Below are positions 10,350 through 22,383 of a stretch of DNA of 64,000 nucleotides, piece after piece. This DNA is from Paraphaeosphaeria minitans (taxonomy: Eukaryota > Ascomycota > Dothideomycetes > Pleosporales > Didymosphaeriaceae), in assembly GCA_015832175.1 (NCBI GenBank), contig WJXW01000020.1, forward strand, positions 62,001 through 126,000, in the 5' to 3' direction. Both the position numbers and the translations under genes were made by a program. The stretch's first letter is position 1, and each line of letters opens with the position of its first letter. The notes beneath the pieces were generated by a model that saw only the letters and a list, made by a program, of their open reading frames with translations, made no database searches and had not been told where the DNA came from.

Positions 10350-12245
10350 TGAATGGGTGTTGATAGTGTCTTGAAGACGGGATATAGAGGTTGCTAGGAT
10401 AGCCTGTGCAGCCGTGAACATGCCATTTAGCACTAGAGACCGCGTAGTCTTACCTTATGTGACGGGCCGAGATAATTGGCAGTTTAAGCCGCGGTTACTG
10501 TAGCACGAATGAGTGCCGAGAGGAGACTGTGATGTTATTCGACAAAAGTGACCAACGAACGCATATGACAAAGATCCGAACAAGGTCCCAGTGAGACGCA
10601 CTAGGATTGACAATGAGTAGTTGAGAGTCGTACACTTCAAGAAAGCTCGCGACTAGGGATGTCAATCGATGAAGGTATAGGGACAGAGATTCTGAGCTCT
10701 TATATCTGCATCCACCATTTCTCCCACGGAGCATGCGTGCTTACCCGTTCGAGCATCAAGCCCTCTTACCGTAATGTGCATACCCTCAGAAACAGCACCT
10801 ACGTCTAGGTATGTCCTGTCGCTTAGCTGATAGGATGCAAACTGCATCGTGTTGCTGCATGGCTGTACCCCTGACCCTGATCGCGTGAATAGTCAGAGCG
10901 AAGTGAATGCTGGGCTGAAATGGATCACGCATGGTCTAGACCGAATGCATCCTGCGTACGGAATCTATCTATGCTGGTGGAGAACCTATAGACTAGATAC
11001 GGCGACCACACACATCGGTGACAGTCTGCTGGAAATTGCGGAAAAGCCGTCAGACAGCTCTTAGAAACCTGCACGCAAGTCTGTATGAGATAGCGTACAC
11101 CTCAGTTGCACTGTAGCCCTCTTTCTACCCCGAAGGAACACTCATTGACGCCGAAAAGTTGGTATTCTCGACGAAGTCATGAATGCCAGTACGTCTGTAT
11201 GCGTGATCCAAACGCGGCGGGTAGAACATGAGTTCGAGAATAGATAGTATGGGGCCCTTGTCAACAGGATTCAGGAACCTCAATGGGTGTGCAGCAGTGC
11301 GACCTGCAAGTCTCCACCTCAATGGGTGTGCGAATGGCGGAGGTTCTATGTCTTCGAACGCCGACATGCTTACATAGCCATTACCCCGCCGGTGTCTTGG
11401 CAAAGGTGGCATGAGGGCTCTGTTGGGCAGCACCGGACGTGTCAGGTTCGTTTAAGCTCTCAGACAGTAGTAGGGAACTACGGTTCTGTGCGGTTTTAGA
11501 CGCAGTTGCGCAATCGAGCGCACAAACGGGCAAGGCAAGCGCTTCCCCAAAGCTCGACGACAACTACGTACTGACTTTTGGTAACAGAACGCCTCTTGCT
11601 CGATTCGGCTTTAACAGTGCCCGTTATCCTCCCCCTTCGCAAGGTCCGCAGTCGCCTAGACTGCGTTATTGGGCTAGGACATGCGTAAAGTAAAAGCGGC
11701 AAAGACTTCGACGGAAGGGCAACTTGTGGACATATGTACGAAAGAGGTACACCCACGACAGTATAATGCGTCTCTATCAAAGGTTGACCTTCAAACAGCT
11801 AGGCTGCGACGAATGTGAAATTCAGCCAGGCCCGTCTGTCGAATCTACAGGGAAAAACGAACCACCACCAAACACATTGGCTGTTATCGTCGAAATATCG
11901 CACAAAGAGGGCTCGCTGAAGGTGTACAAAGCCTCGAACAATCCGTGGGGAAACGAATTCGTCGAGAAAGTGGCACCAGAAGATAGTGACGATGGAGAAA
12001 AGCTAGTGATAGCACGGTAGGAAATTGGCTGCTGGTATCGTTCCCTTGCTACATGCAAATGAACATCGAAACCCCCATCGTAAATACGCAAAAAAAAGTC
12101 AATCGAAGTAAGATGGTGAACACAGGTACACCCCCCTCGACAAGACCTCACAGTCCGTTCGGCTGAGTAATATCTCGTCTAACCCACCGGCGAAGATAAC
12201 GCGCCCCGAGGCACCACTGACGACTGAGAGCTCTTCAGCTAACCT
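10350..12245. other. No convincing gene; one possible terminal exon
   Basis: A plus-strand frame at about 11724-12020 has a plausible acidic composition toward its end (VAPEDSDDGEKLV) and could be a terminal exon, but it has no recognisable domain and no clear upstream exon. A direct repeat of 'acctcaatgggtgtgc' occurs at 11278 and 11318. Nothing else can be supported. Confidence 0.35.
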
Positions 12246-13314
12246 TTAAACGTAATCGTCCACGAGTTCTTTCACTTCAGGCCGATCCTTCGTTTCCTGC
12301 CAGTCGAGATATGAGAGTCGAAGCAAGTTCCCCCACTCGACCAATGCCAGGATATCCACGCCAGCCTCGGTTTTGCGGATCTCATGAATCACTCGAATGG
12401 TCGCACCTTCGTCTGATAGACGTTTGGATCGCAGGATGTAAGCGCGCTGTGGGGCAACCGCAGAGCTAGAAGACTGTGTCGAGGACGATATTCTGGGTTC
12501 CCTAATAGAAGTGGAGTTGGACATCTGCTTGCAGTTGTTTTCGTGTTCGGAGGTCTTGCGGAACCAAGCTGGTGGAATGAGTCGGACAAATAGCAGAAGG
12601 GACTGAACCAGGACTTCTAAGACACGGGGTACCTATCCAAGGTGTCTAGGCAGTAGCAATGGCAACACTTACTCACGAGATATAGGGGCTCATGTAATGT
12701 AGATGGACCAAATATTCTCACGCGAGAAGCACGGTACATGAAGGCTATATCGCCAAAGAGTGCGAACGCGAAGCAAGAACAAAAAAACACGAACTTCCAG
12801 CGTCTAAAGTTCGAGAAAATACAGAAAAGCCAGACTGTGTAGGCAGTCGCGCATGCGTGGATCAAGAGGCTTCCGAGAAAAGGAGGAGGCATTGCTGCGA
12901 GAATGCCAGAAAGACCTAAAAGGCCTAAGATTTGGAGTATAACACCGATCATGGCGATTATCAGAATGAACCACGGGGTCCATCGCCATATAAATCCTTC
13001 TGCATCGAGGGTCTGCCAGCAGATATAGGCCTAACGCGTTTTAGTTGCGTAGTGTGTGTGAGAGTATGGATCCGAACGTCGATGCAGAGCCCGTGGACTT
13101 CAGGCATCCCCAGTGCTAATGAGTGTGCATGTTGATACCCAAATTGCGGTTGGTTCTTCCCGAATTGCCAGACGATGAAAGGCACGATACAAGATATGAA
13201 GCCCACAAAAGGATACAAGATGCCGCGCAGGTGATTCCAGTGGTACATATGCGCACCACTGAGTCCAAGGATAACCACCGCGCACACAAGACCACCAGGC
13301 GATAGGTCAAACAT
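12246..13314 (-). CDS. Multi-pass membrane protein, three exons, unknown family
   Basis: Exon 1 from the ATG at 13314 encodes two hydrophobic helices (LVCAVVILGLSGAHMY; GILYPFVGFISCIVPFIVW). After an intron ending about 13012 (acceptor GGCAG), exon 2 reads TLDAEGFIWRWTPWFILIIAMIG and adds two or three more helices up to about 12673, where a canonical donor GTGAGT follows EPLYL. The likely last exon starts at 12524 after GCAAGCAG and encodes a soluble tail (SKRLSDEGATIRVIHEIRKTE) to the stop at 12246. The shape, about five helices with a cytosolic tail, resembles fungal PTH11/rhodopsin-like or other small integral proteins, but no diagnostic motif is visible. Exact exon borders are uncertain, especially the exon 1 donor. 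Confidence 0.55.
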
Positions 13315-13369
13315 CCGGTGAACGTAAAATTCAGGGCGCTGGGGCGAACATGCAGGAAGGCAACCGGTT

Positions 13370-14542
13370 TCAGGCGCTATGCAGGGAGAACTTCAGGCGC
13401 AAGATGCGGAGGTCGTTTACAGCCAGCACGCGGTCTACCGTTTCCAGTGTTTCAGCGCTAGGCTCGCTTTCTATCATCAACCGAAGCTGAGTCGTTATCC
13501 GTCGCTCGCTAATCCATGCAAAAAGAGCTTCACGGTAAGAGGCAAACAGACGATGGAAGGCTAGCTTGAACTGCTGCTCGTGTTCAGCCCATATCTCTTC
13601 TAGGCTGCACAACAGATCAGCTTCTTCAACCTCGTATCCATCCCTAGGGAACAGGTACCCCAAGAGGAGCTGTAGAAGCTCGCACTGTAGGATGGTCACC
13701 TCGCGTGGAGCAGGCAGCGCATCTCGCTCGGAACTACTATAATGGTCGATAGTGCGGCCAATGGTATGGTGTAGACTGGGAACCCCATCCGGCGACAATG
13801 GCAGCACTGGGGTAGCGTTGTTTGTGCGTACGGCGGTTGCAGATTGAGGAGCGTGGTTCTGAAGGCTAGCGGTCGCCATGGGAACCGCAGAGGTGGTAAA
13901 GACCTCTGTCGGGTACGTCGTCGTGGCTTGTGGCGCAAGTCGGGTTTGAATATACGATGTATATTCGGTGCCCGTTTTCCTTCCAAGACCGCTCTGATGC
14001 TAGCTGGAAGATGAAAAAGGGCGCAGTCGCTCATGGCTGCTCGATTCGTTAGAAGTCACTGGTGAGAGTGATACCTCAGGAAGTGGGCCATCACTGCCGG
14101 TAGTACTTGAAGCGGCCTGCACGCTTCTTTTGCTAGAACTATCGCTCCAACTTTCGCTGGCGAAGGAGTCGCTTCTTGGAAGCTGATTGACGGCAGTGAA
14201 TGTGCTTGCACGATGGTTGGCAGGACTGGGCGCGCCGTTCAGTCTACTGCGAGAGGGAGGATTCGTTAGCGTCGTAGCTGTTCCGGAAGGGGAAGCGGAC
14301 AGTGTGCGCGTGAGCCGAGATGACAAATGGGTGCCATTTGGAGTAGGTGTATGGGCAACATTCTCGCTACCATGTCTTGACGGTTGAAGAGGCTCTTGTG
14401 AGAACGCTTGGGCAGACATGGTCGCGTTTAGGCAGGGTCGCTTTTCGGCAGGGCCAGTTGTCATGGTAGAATCGCCTTCCGTATACAGGTTCGCGATGTT
14501 GGTGTCGGCTTTTCGCTTCCCCAAATCTTTTCGTTGCGCCAT
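13370..14542 (-). CDS. Ser/Thr-rich hypothetical protein, frame split by one TAG
   Basis: The ATG at 14542 opens a 180-codon frame with a basic start (MAQRKDLGKRKAD, possible nuclear signal) and a long Ser/Thr/Pro-rich disordered region. It ends at a TAG (14002-14000) and resumes in the same frame for another 210 codons to the stop at 13370, with a folded-looking C-terminus rich in Leu and Glu (LLQLLLGYLFPRDGYEVEE). Because the frame is shared and the composition continuous, the two halves are probably one roughly 390-residue protein. Either the TAG is a nonsense mutation or an intron that I could not place removes it. I do not recognise the family. Confidence 0.5.
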
Positions 14543-14834
14543 AGCGGGTCTGGTTGTGCCTGTGTTGTAAATAGCAATCGTTTCAGCCGTCGATGCTACC
14601 GTTGACTGTTACTACTGTTAGAAAATCCACATTGTAAACCAGGGAGATGAGGGCATTACTACCGATGTGGACCTGTCGCCCGCAGCTGATAGCCTCGGCA
14701 GCTTCCTTGGCTCATTTTTTTTGTACGCCGTCTTGTAGATCCATCGATGAAGGTGGGTTTTCAGTCAACAAAAGGTCAGCAGCCTGGAAATGCTTAATTG
14801 GTAGGCAACTTACATCTCTCTGTCGACAGGGACT

Positions 14835-15206
14835 TCATAAGTAGAGATCCTTGCGATACGTTGTCGAATTTCCAGGTGCTAGTAATAGTCGTTTACGGTC
14901 TGCATTCTTGCCCCAAAGGACAGGACCATGGGTAGTCAACAACTCGTCCAGCTCCTTGTCGATCGTGTTGGGAGTCGATGCAGATTCAAGTAGAGCGTGT
15001 AGGTCTCTAGGAAGGTTCTTGGACACTTTTTGCACTCCGTTGGATAAGTTTCTTAATTCACGCTTAGAGAATTGTATGGCACCACCGCATTCTGTAGTGC
15101 AAGAGAGGCCCAAACATTCAGTAATTTCGCGAATCGTCGGGCCTTGACTGCTGAACAATACTGCCCAGTCGTCTTTACTCCAATGCTGAAGCGAAGAATC
15201 TCTCAT
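14835..15206 (-). CDS. Hypothetical protein, 123 aa
   Basis: Compact frame starting MRDSSLQHWSKDDWAVLF with good amino-acid balance and predicted helices (KNLPRDLHALLESASTPN, KELDELLTTHGPVLW). It could be complete or lack exons. It lies 292 bp upstream of the start of the Ser-rich gene at 14542, on the same strand. No family recognised. Confidence 0.4.
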   Translation of the reverse strand: MRDSSLQHWSKDDWAVLFSSQGPTIREITECLGLSCTTECGGAIQFSKRELRNLSNGVQKVSKNLPRDLHALLESASTPNTIDKELDELLTTHGPVLWGKNADRKRLLLAPGNSTTYRKDLYL

Positions 15207-16372
15207 AGTGAATGGTGTCCGCTCGTAGCTGTCGTTCGGCGACGAGTTCGATGGGAGGGGCCTGAGGAGGAAAGCTCACTTGATGTTAGGTTTTCTCCAT
15301 GGAGGTAGACGAAGGAAGGTCGAGGGGTGATGATGGAAGCTAGTCCCGAGTCAGTTAGACAGCTTGGTGGCTCGAGCTTTCACGTTAGCATTGAAAAACG
15401 CGGCGCTGTCGGGGTTGCTAACCGCTCCAGACGCGACTGGCTTATGCTGTAAGCCATCACGCTACTGTGTCCGAGGCTTTTTCCGATGAGGTGATGCTGA
15501 TTGCAGGCAAAACGTCATTCTTCATGCTAACCTGTTTCATAGGCTTGCCGGCCACCCAAGCTCGCGGTTGTCAGATCACGGAGTTTCCGGATGGACGAGA
15601 TGCAGGATAGGATGGTTATGGCCGATGCAATCGTTCCCTCAAGGTACACTGCACGGACACTGTCGCGGAGCCATCGCGTGACCTTTGTCACGTGCTCCGG
15701 TTGGGCTCAACGTCCGACAGAGCAAGTAGAGATTCTCCGCCGTTTTCGTTGTTCTCACTCGCAACTGTGCGAGAGCCTGACCGAATGCCAGCCTTCTGGG
15801 AAGGAAAGTGTTCTGCCGATAGAGTTGTGATGGCAGATTCTGTCAGCTAAACAACATGCTCCCACCGATATGATCCCAGACAGAAATTGTATCCAGGTTG
15901 TCAGGCCGCAGATGGTGAAAGTTCAAGCTAAGATGGTATAAAGTGGTACCGAGGTATGCAAGACCGTATAGCGAGGGGTGTCATCTCCGCAAGAGTACCT
16001 GCGGGAATGCAGTCTTGCTGCTGTCCCCTTGTCACCTCATATAGGAGGGATATGGAAATCTATTGTAGGCTTAGAATTATTCTAATGGAGTGCTTGGAAA
16101 TGGCAATTCTGCAATAGACCTCAACGCGCTGATGAGATGACAGAGTTAAAATGACTGGAATTTGAGTACTTTGCGAAGCTGCGATGATTGACCATACCCA
16201 ACGATGAAGGTGATAGAATTCCGATGTGTGTCTCCGAAGAGACAGGCTTCGAAGGCTGTCAATTTTGATGAGAGCCATCCGCGTCCGTGTGTGCGCCTAA
16301 TGTGGTTTGTGGCAGCTCATCTCCATGACACTCCTAAACGGAAATTCACGCCTCCTCACCACAGACAGTGAG
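15207..16372. other. No convincing gene
   Basis: Short frames only (for example 15591-15830 plus). I see no domain, repeat or RNA gene. Confidence 0.4.
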
Positions 16373-17764
16373 CTACGCCTCAGCAGCCTTCTGCACAACT
16401 TGTTGGCTGTCCACCAAATTCACGGCCTCCAGAAGGGACGAGTGGCGATCGTATGCTTCACATATGGCGTCTAGTTTGTCATCATTCCCTTGCTCTTTCA
16501 GCCAGATATCTCCACGTTAAGGTCGCCCTGGAATTCGATCGATCTTGGGTTCCATTGCCGCAGAGATTCGGTCCGTAAACTGCCTAGACCATTGTTCGTC
16601 ATCTGGATCATCCCAATGCAGTTCAAACCGAGCGAGGGCTTGGTCAAGTGGCATGGAGCACTGGCGCTGCAACTCGGTCATTCGTCCACCTCCTTGAATG
16701 ACAAGTGCGTACATGCGCTCACGTGCCGAATGGTCCTGGACGGATTGAAATGTGCTGTACAGGTTGAGGAGCATCTCTTCACAGTCAGGAACGACCCAGT
16801 GAGAGATTGAGGTGAAATAAGAGCTTGCCATTTCGCGCGCCGATACGGTCGGCTTCCAGTATTGCAAAGGGTCTTGATGTAAGTCCTCCGGAGTCACCTC
16901 TGCTAGCCTCATCGGGTTCGCGGCTAGCTCTTCCGTAGCTGGAATCATCCTTAAACTGAGCAGGAATCCCTCGTGCCAGCCTAGCAGCTCCGACATCAAA
17001 TATGCAGCCTCGACGCCGAGATGCTCCTTTAGGCAGCCTAACGTTGCCGGGACAGGCAATAGGCTGACCACATTGAACGAGCATATCAATTCGGTTTCGA
17101 AGTGGAAGCGGAACGATATCGATACATCCCGAGGCAGTGTGGCAGCGCGTGCGAAGGCTTGTTGCGACACGCACGTCATCAGTTGTGCTTTGGAATGACT
17201 TCGAAAACACCAGGAGACCAAAGGAGGCTGATCGAGGAGGCGCAGTCGAATCTCGGTGACGACACCAACTCTTGCCGCTGCACCACCACTCATGGCGTGC
17301 AGCAGATCCGCATGACTGTTCTCGTTGACATCCACTTTCGAGCCGTCCCACAGTATAATGCGGCCACCCATGACTGACTGGCAGCCGAGACCGTGACGCC
17401 GAGCTAGGGCAATGTCCCAACCTGCTGTGAGAAAGTGTCCTCCAGCTCCCACGCCAAAACAATCTCCGTGTGGGACTGCCTTTGCATTGTTCGCTAGCAC
17501 AGGTAAGAGCTGTCCCAAGATGCACCCAGGCTCTATGACCAAGGCATCATCGGTGATCCTCTGCCCCGTCATTGATCGCATATTGATCATGATCCCAGAG
17601 CATGATGCTTCATTGGAGTACGCGTGCCCACCACTTCTCACTGAGACGGGGCATGCACTGTAGATCTTCAAGGATGCGAGCAAGCTCACGGTTTCGATGA
17701 CTTCCTCTTCGCATCGAGGCGAAACTATCACAGCCGGAACGACAGCCGCCCGATCGTGCATCAT
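16373..17764 (-). CDS. FAD-linked oxidoreductase (berberine-bridge/PCMH type), probably 5'-incomplete and with one stop
   Basis: Residues 1-170 are a PCMH-type FAD-binding domain: PAVIVSPRCEEEVIE, the signature SVRSGGHAYSN with the His that normally carries FAD covalently (residue 47), and GDCFGVGAGGH with the Cys that can give a second covalent link (residue 102). These enzymes oxidise alcohols, amines or alkaloid-like substrates with oxygen and are often secreted or part of metabolite clusters. The usual 40-60 residues before PAVIV are missing. An upstream exon is likely, because an in-frame stop and a branch-like GCTAAT with an AAG acceptor precede the ATG, and ELMAFVDGLRDREIPVYETLG reads in the next segment. 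The frame stops at TAA 16519-16517 (after IPGRP) but continues in phase for 47 more codons (IWLKEQGNDDKLDAICEAYD) to 16373, so the stop may be a mutation. Confidence 0.75.
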
Positions 17765-18460
17765 TGCTTCGGCCGGGAATTAGCGTCCTAGGGTTTCATA
17801 CACTGGTATTTCGCGGTCCCTGAGGCCATCTACGAATGCCATCAACTCGGAAGGTAGTCCATCGCTTTTGATAGTTTGCGGGAAATTTGCTGCAGCGTCT
17901 CTGTGGGACATAGTTGGTGGGGTATTGGCTCCATGCGTCTGGGCCGTTCGAGCGAGCATGGTGGTGGCAGGAAAGAAGGTGGCAGTAAGGTGGTGAATTC
18001 AAGCTCTGGCCCAGGAACTATGTGCCGCTGCGGTGGGTACTTGATCTTCACGAAGAGAGATTTTTTAGTTGTTGCAGGTTGTTTTGCAAGCTGATAGGTC
18101 CAGGACTTGTCGGGCCAGCTTCCAGTGACCCTGCTGACCGGCTCACAGTTGGCCCGTGCAACAACGATTACCGTTTGTGTTGGTGAATGACGCTTGATGT
18201 ATCCCTGCTCAATGTTCTGAGCGATCAGTAGCCACAATCTACCGTGAGTGTGGATGACTGGTGAGACCCAAATGATGATGGGATGCGGCACGCTGCATTT
18301 CCTGTCGCCGGAGACCACTTGTGTCCACTTGCAAGGGTACTGAAGGGTACACCAAGAGCAAAGCTCCGAAACCATGAACGAAGCTAGTCGTGAGCATGCT
18401 TTAGTCCCCAAAGTGATCGAATGAATTACGCAGCCCAATCGCACATGAAATGCATATCCG
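17765..18460 (-). other. Possible upstream exons of the FAD oxidase or a separate small gene
   Basis: A minus frame 18444-17842 has protein-like stretches (EQGYIKRHSPTQTVIVVARANC; SWTYQLAKQPATTKKS) and ends near a shifted frame that leads into the oxidase. No domain is recognisable, and I cannot build a single spliced model. Confidence 0.25.
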
Positions 18461-19289
18461 TTCCAAAGCGGTGAAGATTACATTATTGGTGGTTTTGGTC
18501 GAACAGTTGAACCATTGCCGAGCGAGTGCATTTTGACCATCTTTCTCGCTCGCTAGCGGCTACCCATACTCGCACCTCTTACTCGCATCATCTCCATGAA
18601 TCGAACAACTGCCACGAAACTCTAGGCCTCTTGCCCTCGTGCAAGTTCACAGTTAGACATCATAGAGTACATTCCCCATGACGAAGCCGCCGGAGCTCAC
18701 TCAACTAACATGAAATAATTTCCCACAAGACTCCTCTTGTTCTTCAGAACCGTAACTTTAGGCTAGGTGCATCGGCTATGGCTTAATAGAGCGAAAGAAT
18801 TCATTCGTAAGACATTAGGGGCGAAAATTTAACATTAACGTTAGTATTCGCACGGTTTGTCGACCTGCAGGTAGGGATGTCACGCGATATTAGTCACCTC
18901 ACAAAGATTTCCAATATGTAACTATGGTAACATCAGTTGATGATATGCTAAGCAAAGAAGGTGAGTGCAGAGTAGCCAACACGCGGAGGTCAGCACAAGT
19001 CACGTCGATACAGCCCTTGATAACGCAACAGGAATTGACTAATTACTACCGTGTTTCACTAGTTCAGTCACAGGCCTCACCACCGTATCAGTCCAGCATG
19101 TCTATCACGAGTAGGACAAGAAAACTAGCGTTAGAGATAACATTTGCAGCACATCGAAGAACATCGTCTGAAGAGACCTACACCCAAGCGAGGCTGCGGT
19201 CTTACATAGGCGCGCCTTTCGACGGAAAAGTTGGGATGTCGTAATTGTCGTGGAGTGGCATCGCAAGTGGCCGACTCCAGCGTACAGAA
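18461..19289. other. No convincing gene
   Basis: No supported feature except one TAACGTTA palindrome at 18836-18843. Short frames on the plus strand (18924-19244) lack family resemblance. Confidence 0.4.
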
Positions 19290-21049
19290 TCACAGTGTTA
19301 GACTGACAACGACTGGGCCTGCTAGTGTAGCTGCCGTCAGCTCGTCGATGCTGGTGAGTTCTGGCTGCGCTGTCAGGACTGCAAATGCCGTCCCGGAGAG
19401 TCCTAGCGGAACGCGTGTTGTGCCGGAACCGTCTCCAAGCGCCGCCAGCGAAGTATATACCGGGACATCCAGCTGGTTTACCCATCCGACGAACAATGGC
19501 TTGCCCGATCGCGTGGCGGCAGCCCTTCCCGCAGCATCCCAACTGAAAGTGACCTCGGTACCCGGCCGAGCGTATCCAACAGTCCTGTCGTTCATGGTGA
19601 GGGTCGGCAAAATGGGTAGAGGCAGTTCAACAGCGCATGAGCCAGGCTGGACATAGCCCAGCGCTAGATTGTATGCCCACGCTGCTGACGAAGGTGTCTC
19701 GAACGATTCTATGCTGGCGTTGGAGACAGTATGAGTATGTAGGAGTGCATTCTGTTTTGCTGCGGCGCTGGCGATACTGGACAGCAAAATGGTAGCTGGG
19801 GTGTGCGTTGGAGGGAGCGATTCTGTTAGAGACATGAAGACGCCCAGCTCGATAGTTTTCAAGACGGCCATAAGCGTGACTAGCTCGGTTGCGTTTCCGG
19901 GAGCACTATATTGGCAGGGAGGCACATGTTCGCCCCCCGAGCGACGAAGCAGCGTTTTTAGAGCCTCCAACTGCATCTGCTCTTGCTGTTGTGGTCGCCT
20001 GAGTGAGTAGACGCTAGCAGAGAAGGTGTGGAGATAGAGCTTACCTCAGAGATATCAGCGACCAACGAGGAAGCACCATAATTTGCTTCTGTTGACCGCC
20101 GGGTGTACATTTTACTCGTCTTAAGAACCGAGACACCCAGGTTCTTCAAGAACTGAGCTAGCTGAAGAGCGTCGACTGCCGATGGAGACAGGCTTATCGT
20201 TGCATTTTCCAAGCTCGAAGCTAGCCTAGGTGTCGACCCTGCAGGCGTTGAAAGGCTTGTGGAGGCTGTTGCTTGTGCTTGTGTTTGATTCATCAAACTG
20301 GAGTTGTTACCAGCGGCTGTCGGAGTGAAGTCGCTGCCCGATGATGAAGCACCACCGACGGTAGTCACTGTAGGGGCTCTGCTATCGAACGTTGTAGCAC
20401 GGTTTGCATCTGATGCATTGCCACCGGTTCCTGCCCCAGTAAGGGCCGTGGGCAAAGCACCAGTGCTGGAGGTCCACCCATTGCGACTCGTGTCAGTCGT
20501 GTTACCACTCGCCACTGTCCTACCAGGGTCTGCCGCGAAGCTGTTGGAGTTACCAGTAACAGAAGTAAATTTTGCGGTCACAGTGTTGCTGCTGGCCACT
20601 AGGAGTGGACTGGTCATCATTGTGCCTTGACTCGCGATCGACGAGAAAGAGCTGCGAAACGAAGAGTCTCGCCCAGAAGCAGAACTACGCGAGGAAGCCT
20701 CCCCGTCTGTCCCATTTCTACCCAAGGTCGGGCTGAGTATGCCAGTTTGAACGCCAGATGCAGCCAGTGAAGCCACAGATCCACCAGTGCTGCTCACTCC
20801 TACAGGGGCTGCAGTAGAGATGGCTCCACTGAAGGTGACTGTGACAGGGGTTGTAGTCAGTGTAAGACCACTGTATATCATCGTGATCGATGGCAATATG
20901 GTACCGTTAGAAAAGGGGCCGCCAGATCTAGGAAAACAGTACTGCTCGAAATTAGAAAGCGCGGAAGCCGTGGTCGAGGCACCGTCGCTCGAAGCCCTAC
21001 TGCAGCCTAGCAGAGCGCTCGTCGTGAGCAGGAGAACGTATTTGGTCAT
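19290..21049 (-). CDS. Secreted ferritin-like domain protein (Rds1-like), two exons
   Basis: The chosen ATG at 21049 starts a signal peptide, MTKYVLLLTTSALLGCSRA; an upstream in-frame ATG at 21157 would bury it. A long Ser/Thr/Gly-rich linker (about residues 30-270) suggests heavy O-glycosylation. The ferritin-like part begins AVDALQLAQFLKNLGVS, is interrupted by a 59-nt intron (donor GTAAGC after DISE, acceptor ACAACAG, about 20043-19985), and resumes QEQMQLEALKTLLRRSGG then ELVTLMAVLKTIELGVF. The C-terminal half is a beta-rich domain with TVTFSWDAAGRAAATRSGKP-like text and GWVNQLDVPVYT, ending VVVSLTL. This order matches the fungal stress-response/sexual-development ferritin-like proteins, usually 300-450 aa. 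The metal ligands are not obviously kept, as in most of the family. Intron borders are inferred. Confidence 0.75.
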
Positions 21050-21802
21050 GATGCAGCAAAGCTCGGCAGTGAAATGCATCGAAATGTGTCGCAGCGGCTT
21101 CATATAGTTATTTCTAGACGAAGTGTTTATTTCCGACCATACGCGTGCTAGCAGCATGATGTAAGTCCATTACTGCTTATGCAGACGGCTTACTAACATA
21201 TCGGTGACTATCTGCTATTGTTCAGAATGATGACCTTCTCACGGGGAGATCGAGTGTTTCACCTCCGTTCCCTGTACCTATGCATCAGGTTTTCCGGTCA
21301 TTGAGGAGTATGCAGTGAGCATGTCGATTCTTTTAACCATTCCGCTGTAACGTATCTTAGACGCTACACGTGCGATCTAGATCACTGCAGGAGGCTATGT
21401 AGCGGCCATATGTGTCTTCGCCCGGTAACATCATCGTCAGCAACTGCAGTAAAATTCCTTTATTTCTTTGGTGTTTCGCCACATACACTTGGTATGTCTG
21501 GAAGAGAAGTTGTCTGAAATGCTCTCAAAGGCGCGAGACGGCAGGTACAGACAGTCATCACAACATAGAGAGACTAGTGGAGTAGAGAAAGTGGCAGTAT
21601 GCATCAATGTATATTCATGCTATGACCTGCTACGAGACAAGAATTCAAGCTCGCGTGCAACGCATTTCTATTACGCAAAACCGAACCCGTTGTTCATTTG
21701 ACCTTTCACATCTGAAAGTTAGGCCGGTTGGGGTTGCTTTGGTGCTGCTGCTGCTCCTGCTGCTGCTGCATGAACCGAAACACTTGCTGTTGGATATCAT
21801 GG
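21050..21802. other. No gene; CTG microsatellite
   Basis: A short CTG/CTC run lies at about 21741-21770 near the 3' end of the next gene. No other supported feature. Confidence 0.4.
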
Positions 21803-22383
21803 CTAGAGACTGGATGTTAGTGGTCTGAATCCAATTCGAGAGGCGGACACATACGGCAGTTTGTCTTGCTGTGAGGCCGGAACTGAGCGCTCATCTGTGT
21901 CACGCTGCGCAGTCTCCGGCAGTGGTATCCGACCTGGCCGAGCGCTGTGCGTGTTCTGTGCATTCGCTGACAGTGGCAGCGGATCCGAGCGGCGAGGGTG
22001 CGATTTGAGCAGAGATTGGATGGCGGCTAACTGCCTCCTTATTGCCTCCTGCGAAGCATCTCTAGTGTCTTGCCGCCCTTTGAGTGCTTCGAGTGCTTTC
22101 AGGATGTAGTTCAACAGCTGATCCTGGCGTTTTCCTCGTGCGATCTCGGCGCTCGTGAGCTCGTGCAGTGCTTGGACGATCTCATTCTCGTGGCTCTCGG
22201 GAGCAATCTGCACATCTGGCCGTCCGTCCCTCGTCGCGCTGCTGAAGGTTTGTCAGCCATCTTATCGACCTCAGCGGGAAGTGTGTGCATTCGCAGCGTG
22301 GTCTGCTCACCTTGCTTGCTCCGCTGCAAAGTTCCCAGAGGGCCCCAGAGGCCCAGGAGAGAATGAGTAAGGTACCTCACCAC
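21803..22383 (-). CDS. Small coiled-coil protein, spliced
   Basis: The main exon (to the stop at 21803) encodes ESHENEIVQALHELTSAEIA then LLNYILKALEALKGRQDTRD and RRQLAAIQSLLKSH, a clear amphipathic helix pattern followed by a polar tail. Just upstream lie a branch-type GGCTGAC and a CAG acceptor (about 22250), with GTGAGC and GTGAGT donors at about 22310 and 22390, so the start is in an upstream exon and the exact ATG is uncertain. There is no canonical ATG at the beginning of the open frame. Family unknown. Confidence 0.45.

Noticed and set aside
17842..18444. 200-aa minus frame as an independent gene
   Set aside because: No domain, and its end overlaps probable upstream exons of the FAD oxidase; kept only as a low-confidence region.
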